From contig NZ_PTIX01000005.1 of assembly GCF_002934265.1 (NCBI RefSeq), positions 248,001-312,000 on the forward strand: a DNA stretch of 64,000 nucleotides, written 5' to 3'. Within the stretch, counting starts at the first letter, position 1. Every line of letters begins with the position of its first letter. Below the pieces are notes generated by a model. It had not been told where the DNA came from. It saw nothing but the letters and a program-made list of their open reading frames with translations, and made no database searches. Below, in pieces: positions 50,701 through 60,300 of the stretch. The stretch comes from Actinokineospora auranticolor (GTDB taxonomy: Bacteria; Actinomycetota; Actinomycetes; Mycobacteriales; Pseudonocardiaceae). Made by a program: the position numbers and the translations under genes.

Positions 50701-53700
50701 GGGGATGCGGGCGGCGTCGAGTCACCTCGTCCTGGCCAGGCCGAGCCGATCGACGCCGCGCGACCCCGCCTGCCCCGGCGGAGTCGAGGCCGTGGCGCGG
50801 CCGAGGCCCCGCACACACCGTGGGTGTTCTCGGCGCGGGATCCCCGGGCGCTCGCCGCGTTGGCCGCCCGGTTGGCCGCGCCCGCCGCGACCGCGCCCGT
50901 GGCGGGCGTCGGCCGGGCGCTGGCCACCGCCCGGACCGGCCTACCGGTGCGCGCCGTGGTCCTCGGCGACGACCGCGACTCCCTCCTCGACGGGCTCCGC
51001 GCCGTCGCCGACGGTCGCCGCGCCGCCGGGGTGGTCACCGGTACCGCCCCGGCCGACCCGGGGCCGCTCGCCGCCGTCTTCGTCGGTCAAGGTGCCCAGC
51101 GCCCCGGCATGGGCCGTGACCTGCACCGCCGCCACCCCGTGTTCGCCGACGCCTTCGACGAGGTGTGCGCCCAGTTCGACCTGCTGCTCGACCACCCGCT
51201 CCGCGAAGTCGTCTTCGGCGGCGACCGCCTCGACCGGACCGCCCACACCCAGGCCGCGCTCTTCGCGCACGGCGTCGCCCTGTGGCGGCTCGCCGAGTCC
51301 TTCGGCGCGCGCGCCGACTACCTCATCGGCCACTCCGTCGGCGAGCTGACCGCCGCCTACCTGGCGGGCGTGTGGTCGCTGCCGGACGCGTGCGCGTTGA
51401 TCGCCGCGCGCGGCGGGCTCATGCAGGCGCTGCCCGCGGGCGGGGCGATGGTCGCCGTGGAGGCGGCCGAGGACGAGGTACTCCCGCTGCTGCGCGGTCG
51501 TACGGGCCAGGTCGGCATCGCGGCGGTGAACGCGCCGGAGTCGATCGTGCTGTCCGGGGACGAGGACGCCGTCCTCGACATCGCCGCGGCCCTCGCCTCC
51601 GGTGGTCGGCGAACCCGGCGGCTGCCGGTCAGCCACGCCTTCCACTCGCCGCGCATGGACGCCATGGTCGCCGACTTCGCCCGCGTCGCGGCGGGCGTCA
51701 CCTACCACGCCCCGCGCGTCCCGCTGGTGTCGAACCTGACCGGGGCGCTGGTCGACGACGAGCACATCCGGTCGCTGCAGTACTGGGTCTCGCACGTGCG
51801 GCAACCGGTCCGCTTCGCCGACGGCATCGGCCACCTGCTGACCCGCGGCGTCCGGCGGTTCGTGGAGGTCGGGCCGGACACGGTGCTGGCCTCCGCCGTC
51901 CACCGCACCGCCGAGGACCGCGGCGAGACCGCCCGGGTGAGCACCCTGCAACGCGCCGGGCGACCGGAGGACGCGGGCCTGCTCGCCGGGCTCGGCGCCC
52001 TCTACACCGACGGCACCCCGATCGACTGGACCGCGGTGGTCGGCGACGCGCACCCGGTCCCGCTGCCGACGTACCCGTTCCAGCGGGAACGCTTCTGGCT
52101 CACGCCGTTCGCTCAGCCCGTATCCGACCAGGTCGGCGACCACGCGTACGAGATCACCTGGGAACCGCTCACCCGTCACCCGGCGCAGGACCCGCCCGCG
52201 CGGTGGCTTGTGGTCGCGGGGGAGTCCGACGAACTGGCCTCGCGGTTGGTCTCGGTGCTGCCCGACGCGGAACTGGTGTCCGAATGGGACGGTTCTGGGG
52301 CGTCGGGCGGCGTACTGGTGCTTCCCGGTTCGGTGGCGGAACTCGCCGCGTTGGCGCGGTCGGCCGCGTCCGGCCCGGTGTGGTGCCTGACCCGGGACGC
52401 CGTCGACGCGGACGGCGTCGAGGTCGACCCGGCGGCCGCCGCGCTGTGGGGCCTCGGACGGGTCGCGGCGCTGGAGTACCCGCGCTCGTGGGGCGGCTTG
52501 GTCGATGTGACCGGCCCGGTGACCGACGACGTCCTGGCCGCCGTCCGGGACATCGTGTCCGGCGTCTACGGCGAGGACCAGATCGCATTGCGCGGCAACG
52601 AGGTCCTCGGCCGACGACTCGTGCGCGCCAATATTTCCACTGTGGACTGGAAGCCGACCGGGACCGTGCTGGTGACCGGCGGTACCGGCGGTCTCGGCGC
52701 CGCCGTGGCCCGCTGGGCCGCCGCCAACGGCGCCGCGCACCTGTTGCTGCTCAGCCGCTCCGGCGAGTCCGCGGCTCCCGAGCTGCGCGTCGAACTCGCC
52801 GCCCTGGGCGCCACCGCCACCTTCGCCGCCTGCGACGTCGCCGACCGGGACGCTCTCGCCGCCGCACTGGCCACCGTCCCCGTCGACCACCCGCTGACGG
52901 CTGTCGTCCACACCGCGGGCGTCGGTCAGTCCTGTCCCCTGGAATCCATGGACGACACCGAACTCCACCGCGTGCTGACCGCCAAGGTCCGCGGCGCCGA
53001 GAACCTGCACGAACTGACCGGCGACCTCGACGCGTTCGTGCTGTTCTCGTCCATCGCCGCGACCTGGGGCAGCGGCGGCCAAGCCGGGTACGCCGCCGCC
53101 AACGCCCACCTGGACGGCCTCGCCGCCCGCCGCGCCGCGCTCGGCCTCCCCGCCACCGCCATCGCCTGGGGCCCTTGGGACGGGGCGGGCCTCGCCGTCG
53201 CCGAGGGCCGCGCCGATCAACTGGCCCGCCGCGGCCTACCGCTCATGGACCCCGCCCTGGCCCTCGCAGGCATGGCCCGCCTGGTCGGCTCCGGCACCCC
53301 CACCACCACCTTCGCCGAAGTCGACTGGACCCGGTTCGCACCGCCCTTCACCGCCCTGCGCCCCAGCACCCTGTTCGACGCCCTACCCGAGACCCGCCCG
53401 GACTCCGCCGTCCGACTCGACCCCCCCAGCCGCGCCGCGCTCCTTGACCTGGTACGCACCGAGGCCGCGCGAGTCGTCGACGGTGACCCGGCCGACCCGG
53501 TCGTCCAGCTTGAGGCTGATGGCCGCGCGGCGATTCTCGAACTCGTTCGCGCCGAGACCGCCCAAGCCCTCGGCCTCGCCTGCCCTGACGCGACCGAACC
53601 CGCCAGCGACCTCGAGTCCTCCAGCCGTGCTGCGATTCTCGCCTTGGTGCGCGTTGAGGCAATGCGAGCCGCCAATGACCACCCGGCCGGTCGTGACGCG

Positions 53701-54291
53701 AGTGCCGACCCGGTAGCCCGCCTCGCACCCGCCGCCCGTACCGCCATTCTCGACCTTGTGTGCGCCGAGGTCGCCTCGCTGCTCGGTCTTGCCGTCCCCG
53801 AAGCCCACCCGGTCGAGCCCACTGTCCGATTCGGACCCGCCAGCCGTGCTGCCGTCCTCGACCTGGTGCGGGTCGAGGCCGCCCGAGTGCTCGGCTTCGG
53901 CGGTCCCGTCGACGTGCCCGCCACCCGCGCGTTGAAGGACCTCGGTTTCGACTCGCTCACCGCGGTCGAACTGCGTGACGCCCTCACCTCCGCCACCGGC
54001 GTCGCGCTGCCCGCCACCCTCGTCTTCGACCACCCGACCCCGACCGCCCTGGCCGACCACCTCTTCCGGCTACTCGACGGCATCGCCGTCTCCGGCCTGC
54101 TGGGCGACCTCGACCGCGTGGGCGCCGCCTTGGCCGACCTGTCCGCCACCGACCGCCTCGCCGTCGAGCGGCGGTTGCGGGGGTTGGTGGCGGCCGTCAC
54201 CGGTCAGGCCGTCGAGGAGGGCCCGGCCGACCTGTCCGAGGCCAGTGACGACGACCTCTTCGACCTGCTCGACGGCGAGTTCGGGCGCTGA
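44701..54291 (+). CDS. PKS-5, two-module type I polyketide synthase with repeated ACP-helix segments
   Basis: 3196 residues. The GTG at 44701 overlaps the stop of PKS-4 by four bases. The frame stays open upstream but codes PKS-4 in another frame there, and only from 44701 does a docking helix ([15 protein letters not shown]) appear. Module 5a is KS (from 36, Cys 197), AT (from 537, GHSVG Ser 621, HAFH), KR (from 1145, Trp 1277, Tyr 1285) and ACP (Ser 1450). Module 5b is KS (from 1508, Cys 1667), a 119-residue Pro/Ala/Ser-rich insertion (1921-2039), AT (from 2123, GHSVG Ser 2212, HAFH), KR (from 2659, Trp 2789, Tyr 2797), then five tandem copies of the ACP helix-I segment (2910-3065), then ACP (Ser 3085). 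The docking tail ends [13 protein letters not shown]. Both modules should add malonyl and make L-type hydroxyls. The two insertions make 5b clearly longer than an ordinary KS-AT-KR-ACP module such as 4a. Confidence 0.96.
44806..49170 (+). other. Module 5a: KS-AT(malonyl)-KR(A-type)-ACP
   Basis: KS DTACSSS (Cys 197); AT GHSVG plus [14 protein letters not shown], no LDD (it reads VVANG), Trp 1277 in AGVWGS, Tyr 1285 followed by AAGN, so A-type; ACP GFDS. Predicted unit: CH2 with an L-hydroxyl. Confidence 0.85.
50461..50817 (+). repeat. Low-complexity insertion in the KS-AT linker of module 5b
   Basis: Residues 1921-2039. The first 45 or so are Ala/Ser/Pro/Thr with recurring TPAS and APAS steps. 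The rest is rich in Arg, Glu, Pro and Gly, with no domain I recognise. The KS-AT linkers of neighbouring modules lack this segment. It is predicted to be disordered. Confidence 0.75.
53428..53930 (+). repeat. Five tandem copies of an ACP helix-I segment ahead of ACP 5b
   Basis: Copies start at 53428, 53521, 53623, 53734 and 53842, spaced 93, 102, 111 and 108 bases (31-37 residues). Each has the pattern R-x-A-x-L-x-L-V-[RC]-x-E-x-[AM], for example [13 protein letters not shown]. The last copy is the true first helix of the ACP and runs into GFDS. The first four end in divergent, non-ACP linkers. These copies use more A/T-ending codons (ATT, CTT, GTT) than the flanking domains. Confidence 0.85.
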
Positions 54292-54299
54292 CCCCCAAC

Positions 54300-54305
54300 A
54301 AGGAG
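54300..54305 (+). promoter_or_regulatory. Ribosome binding site of PKS-6
   Basis: AAGGAG ends 11 bases before the GTG at 54317. The nearer in-frame options run into a stop, so 54317 is the only start that gives a docking helix ([15 protein letters not shown]). Confidence 0.55.
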
Positions 54306-54316
54306 CGTGTTCCCCG

Positions 54317-57300
54317 GTGAGCGTTGAGCAGAAACTGCGCGACTACCTCAAGCGCGCGACGACCGACCTGCGCGAGGCCAACCGCCGGGTGCGCGAGTTG
54401 GAGGACCGGCGGGAGGAGCCCGTGGCCATCGTCGGCATGGCCTGCCGCTACCCGGGCGCCGCCGACCCGGAGGCGCTGTGGGAGCTGCTGCTCGCCGAGA
54501 CCGACGCGGTCGGCCCGGTGCCCGCGGACCGGGGCTGGGACCTGGCGGAGTTGGCCGCGGCGGGCGCGGTCCCCGTCGGCGGCTTCCTCGACGACGTCGC
54601 GGGTTTCGACGCCGGGCTCTTCGGCATCTCACCGCGCGAGGCGCTGGCCATGGACCCCCAGCAGCGGTTGCTGCTGGAGTGCGCGTGGGCGGCGTTGGAG
54701 TCGGCGGGGCTCGACCCGACGGGGCTGGCCGGTTCGGACACGGGGGTGTTCGTCGGGACCAGCGGGCAGGACTACCCGGCACTGCTGGCGGCGTCGGGGG
54801 ACGTGGCGGAGGTCGCCGGTCACATCGCCACGGGGACGTTGGCGTCCGTGCTCTCGGGTCGGGTCGCGTACGTGCTCGGCTTGGAGGGGCCGGCGCTGTC
54901 GGTGGACACGGCCTGTTCGTCGTCGCTGGTCGCGCTGCACCAGGCGGTCCAGTCGCTGCGGCGGGGGGAGTGCTCGGCGGCCCTGGTCGGCGGGGTGACG
55001 GTGATGTCGACGCCGGGGGCGTTCCTGGAGTTCGGTCGTCAGGGCACTTTGGCCGCCGACGGCCGCTGCAAGCCCTTCGCCGAGGGCGCCGACGGCATCG
55101 CGTGGGCGGAGGGCGTCGGCGTCCTGGTCGTCCAGCGCCTGTCCGACGCCCGCCGCGCGGGCCGCCCCGTCCTGGCCACGGTCCTCGGCTCCGCCGTGAA
55201 CTCCGACGGCGCCTCCAACGGCCTGACCGCCCCCAACGGCCCGTCACAGCAACGGGTCATCACCCGGGCACTCGCGGACGCCGGGCTGTCTTCGTCCGAT
55301 GTGGACTTCGTCGAAGCGCACGGCACCGGGACCGCGCTGGGCGACCCGATCGAGGCGCAGGCCCTCCTGGCGACCTACGGCCAGGACCGCGACCGGTCCC
55401 TCTGGCTCGGCTCGGTGAAGTCGAACATCGGCCACTCCCAGGCGGCGGCCGGCCTCGCGGGCGTGATCAAGACCGTCTTCGCCCTGCGCGAGGCGCAACT
55501 CCCCGCGACCCTCCACGCCACCCAACCCACCACCCGGGTCGACTGGAGTTCGGGCGCGGTGGAACTGGTGCGGGAGCGGCGGGCGTGGCCCGAGGTCGAC
55601 CGACCGCGCCGGGCGGCGGTGTCGTCGTTCGGGGTCAGCGGGACGAACGCGCACGTGATCCTGGAACAGGGGGACGCGGCGGAGGTCGTCGAGTCCGAAG
55701 AGGTCGAGGTGGTGCCGTTGGTGCTGTCGGCGGCCTCGGAGGAGGCGCTGCGCGAGTACGCCGCACGGCTGAGGGGTATGCCTCCGGCCCCCGATATCGA
55801 TGCTACCGGGCAGCACCGACAGAACCCGAACAAGACGATCAAGCCTGTGGACAACTCGACCCCGGAAGACCGCGGGGCGACCGCTACCGCGAGTGGTGCG
55901 CGGGAAATGGCAGGTGGGAACGCGGGCGGTGGTGTGGTTTCCGGGGTGTCGGGGGCCGATCACGGGAGCCGGACCGTTGCGTCGTGGGTGGGCCGTGCGG
56001 GCCAGGAGGATCACGACGTGGAGCCGGGGGCGACCGCTATGGCTCTTGGTGCGCGGGAAGCGGTAGCGGGGAATGTCGGGGGCGGTGCGGTTTCCGGGGT
56101 GTCGGGAGCAGACCTCGGGAGTCCGACGTCCGCACGCCGCGCGGGTGGGATCTCGGTTGCCGATCTCGGGTTCTCGCTCGCCACGACGCGGGCGCGGTTG
56201 GGGTATCGGGCGGTGGTGGTCGGGCTCGGTGCCGCTGGGCTCGACGTCGTTGCCGCGGGCACCTTGAGGGACGGGGTCGTCGAGGGCGTCGCGGACCTCG
56301 ACGGGCGGGTCGTGTTCGTCTTCCCCGGGCAGGGTGCCCAGTGGATCGGCATGGCGCGGGAGCTCCTCGACACCTCCCCGGTCTTCGCCGCCCGCATCCG
56401 CGACTGCGAGGCCGCCCTGGCCCCGCACGTCGACTTCTCCCTGACCGCCGCCCTGCGCGGCGGCCCGGACGCGCCGTCGCTGGAGCGGGTGGACGTCGTG
56501 CAGCCCGCGCTGTTCGCGGTGATGGTCGCGCTGGCCGCCCTGTGGGCCGCGCACGGCGTCCACCCGGACGCGGTGATCGGGCACTCCCAGGGCGAGATCG
56601 CCGCCGCGCACGTCGCCGGGGCGTTGTCGCTGGCCGACGCCGCGAAGGTCGTCGCGGTGCGCAGCCGCGAGCTGACCGTCCTGCACGGCACCGGCGGCAT
56701 GGCGTCCGTGCGCCTCCCGCTGGCCGACGTCGAGGCCGACCTGGCCGACGTGCCCGGCGTGTCCGTGGCCGCGATCAACGGCGCGTCGTCGATCGTCGTG
56801 GCGGGTGACCCGGCCGGGCTCGACGAACTCCAGGCCCGCTGGGACGCCCGCGACATCCGCAACCGCCGGATTCCCGTGGACTACGCCTCCCACTCGCCGC
56901 AGGTCGAGGCCATCCAGGACCGCCTGCGCGCCGAACTCGCCGACATCACACCCGGCCGCGCCACCACCCCGTTCCACTCCACGGTCACCGGCACCACCCT
57001 CGACGGCCCCGAACTCGACGGCGCGTACTGGTACCGCAACCTGCGCCAGGTAGTCCGCTTCGAACCGGTGGTCGAGTCGCTGCTGGACGCGGGCCACGAC
57101 ACCTTCGTCGAACTCAGCCCCCAGCCCGTGCTCACCATGGCCGTCCAGGAAACCATCGACGCCAAGGACGCCCGCGCCGTCACCACCGGCACCCTCCGCC
57201 GCGACGACGGCGGCTACCGCCGGTTCCTCACCTCCGCCGCCGAGATCCACGTCCGCGGCGCCACCGTCGACTGGACCCCCGCGTTCCCCAAGGCGACCGC

Positions 57301-60300
57301 CATCCCGCTGCCGACGTACCCGTTCCGGCACCGCCGCTTCTGGCCGACCCCCGCCACCGCCCGCCAGGACGCGACCGCACTCGGCCTCACCCCCCTCACC
57401 GACCACGCCATCCTCGGCGCAGCGGTCCCACTCGCGGGCGGCGGCCACGTGCTGTCCGGCCGAGTCTCACTCGCCACCCACCCGTGGCTCGCCGACCACA
57501 CCGTCGGCGGCACGGTGGTCTACCCCGGCACCGGCTTCGTCGACCTCGCCCTCCGCGCAGGCGACATCCTCGCCCGCGACGCGATCGCCGACCTCACCCT
57601 GGTAGCACCCCTCCTCCTCCCGGAGACAGGCGCCACCCGCCTCCAGGTCACCCTCGATGGCGACACCATCACCATCCACTCCCACCCCGAGGACGCGGAC
57701 CCCCACACCCCCTGGACCCTCCACGCCACCGGCACCCTGGCCGAGTCAACACTCGCCGCCCTCCCGACCCAACCAGCGGACGCGTCCCAACCGGAGACCC
57801 TCTCCGCAATGTCCACGCTGGACTCATCCTCGGGAACTGCTTCGGTCGCCGCGACCGGCGCCATCGGAACTCTCGCCGAGTCCACGGCGGAGTCGAAGCT
57901 GGCCGCCGCCCATCCGGTCGAACCGGCTGACACATCCCGACTCAAAGCGTCCACACTGGACTATCCGCCGCGAGAAGTGTCGATCGACGCCCCCGATCGC
58001 CGGGCCGGTTCCGCGCCCGACTCGTCGTCCCGTGGCCAAGAGGTTGCCGAGCGCTCTGTTGGCTCCGCGGTTCCGTTTGCTCCTCGGCCTCCTGAGGACG
58101 CCCGCGCGCTCGACACCACAGCCTCACGGCCGCGGGGTGCTTCGCCCGGCGCCCCCGATCACCACGCCGGTGCCACATCTGACTTGTCGCCTCGTGATCC
58201 TGAGGTCGTCGAGCACTCCGCTGGCACCCCAGCTCCTTTCGCGTCGGGGCCTCCCGAGAACGTGCCCCCGCCCGATGCCGCGGGTCGCCGGGCCGGTTCC
58301 GACTCGTCGTCTCGTGGCCGTGGTGCCGTCCAGCACCCCCTCGCCTCCGCGCCGTGGCCTCCCGCGAATGCCTGCCCGCTCGACACCACCGACTTCTACG
58401 CCGGCCTAGCCGCCGCGGGCCTCGCCTACGGCCCCCTCTTCCGCGGCCTCACCGCCGCCTGGACCCACGACGACTCCCTCTACCTCGACGTCACCCTCCC
58501 CGACGCCGCCGCCCGCGCCCACCACGTCCTCCACCCCGCCCTCCTCGACGCCGCCCTCCAGGGCATCGCCCTCGCCGCTGACGGCCCCGCCCGCGTCCCC
58601 TTCTCCTTCGACGGCGTCACCCTGCACGCCACCGGCGCGAGCCGCCTCCGCGTCCGGCTCACCCCCACCACCCCCGACGCCGTCGAGCTCACCGCCGTCG
58701 ACGACACCGGCGCCCCGGTCCTCACCATCGCCGCCGTGAGCCTCCGCCCCGTCGACCCGGCGGCGTTCACGGCCACCGCCGAGCCGCTCCTCGAGCCCCG
58801 GTGGACCCCGGTCGAGCTACCGGTCGCCGAGCACGCGTCCGACGCGCGTGTCCTCACCGTCACCGGCGGCGACCCGAGGGTCCAGCTCCACAAGACGTTG
58901 GCCGCCATCCACGACACCCTCTCCGGTGATGGCAGGCTCGTCGTCCGCACCACCACGCGGGACATCGCGTCCGCCGCTGTCCTCGGGCTCGTGCGCTCGG
59001 CCGCGACCGAGAACCCCGGCCGGATCGTCGCGGTCGACTCGGACGCGGAGTCGTCGCACCTGCTGCCCGCCGCCCTCGCCTCCGGGCTGCCCGAGGTCGC
59101 GCTGCGCGGGGGGACCGCCCACGTCCGGCGGCTGGTCCGGCTCGCGGGGGCGCCGGGGAAACGGCCGATCAAGGACGGCACCGTGCTGATCACCGGCGGC
59201 ACCGGGCACCTCGGCGGCCTGCTCGCCCAGCACCTGCGCACCCGCCACGGCGTCCGGGACGTGCTCCTGCTCAGCCGCACCGGCCGCGCCCCGAACACCG
59301 AACCGGGCGTGCGCGCCCTGGCCTGCGACGTCACCGACCGCGGCGCGCTCGCCGCCGCCATCGCCGACGCCGGACCGATCGCCGCCGTCTTCCACGCGGC
59401 CGGGGTGCTGGACGACGCCGTCGTCACCGGCCTCACCCCCGACCGCGTCGACCACGTCCTCTCCGCCAAGCTCGACGCCGCCCAGTGGCTGCACGAGCTG
59501 ACGCTGCCCCACGACCCCAGCCACTTCGTGCTGTTCTCGTCCGTGGCGGGTCTCCTCGGCAGCGCCGGGCAGGGCAACCACGCCGCCGCCAACGCCGCAC
59601 TCGACGCGTTCGCCGAGTACCGGCACAGCCTCGGCCTGCCCGCGACCTCACTCGCCTGGGGACCCTGGGAGGGCGGCAAAGTAGGCGCGCTCACCACCAC
59701 CGACACCGCCCGCATGGCCCGCTCCGGCCTGCGACTGCTCACCGCCACCAGCGGCATGGCCCTGCTCGACACCGCGCTGGACAGCGACCGCCCCATCCTG
59801 GCCCCCGTCCTCGTCGGCGGCCCCGCCACCATCCCCGACCAGGTCCCACCCCTCCTGCGCGGCCTCATCGGCACCCCCCGCCGCCAAGCGCGGACCGCGG
59901 ACACCCCCAAACCGAACGACCTGGCGGCGACCCTCGCCGCACTCCCCGAAGACGAACGCCACACCACCCTGACCGACATCGTCCGCCGCCAGGTGGCGGC
60001 CGTCCTCGGCCACGACTCGATCCGCGAGATAGGCCACCGCCGCACCTTCAAGGACCTCGGCTTCGACTCCCTCACGGCGGTGGACCTCCGCAACCGCCTG
60101 GCCACGACCACCGGCCTGCGCCTGCGCGCCTCCCTGGTCTTCGACTACCCGGACGTCACCACGCTCACCGCGCACCTCCTCAAGAACCTGACCCGATCCG
60201 CCGCCGACCCCACTCGCGCCACTCGTGGCCGCACCGCCGAACCCGCGCACGCTGCCGGCTCCGCCGGGGCCACCCGCTCCGTCGATGCCGCGCACGCTAC

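Larger units (their letters stand above)
49222..54080 (+). other. Module 5b: KS-AT(malonyl)-KR(A-type)-repeats-ACP
   Basis: KS DTACSSS (Cys 1667); AT GHSVG plus [14 protein letters not shown], no LDD (it reads VGQSC), Trp 2789 in AATWGS, Tyr 2797, so A-type; ACP GFDS (3085). Two in-frame insertions interrupt the usual linkers, before AT and before ACP. All catalytic residues seen are kept, so the module should still work unless the insertions disturb folding. Predicted unit: CH2 with an L-hydroxyl. Confidence 0.84.
54419..60190 (+). other. Module 6a: KS-AT(methylmalonyl)-DH(interrupted)-KR(Tyr to His)-ACP
   Basis: KS DTACSSS and NIGHSQ; AT GHSQG and YASH. DH keeps [15 protein letters not shown] and [10 protein letters not shown] but has about 200 extra residues between the first two motifs. 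KR has [13 protein letters not shown] (LDD, B-type) and Ser in FSSVAG, while the catalytic Tyr position reads GNHAAAN (His 1755). No ER is present. ACP reads [10 protein letters not shown]. Predicted unit: alpha-methyl alkene if KR is active, otherwise alpha-methyl ketone. Confidence 0.82.

Noticed and set aside
58406-58627. Small open frames inside the repeat insertions as separate genes
   Set aside because: They overlap continuous PKS-6 coding sequence with intact DH motifs on both sides, and none has an RBS.
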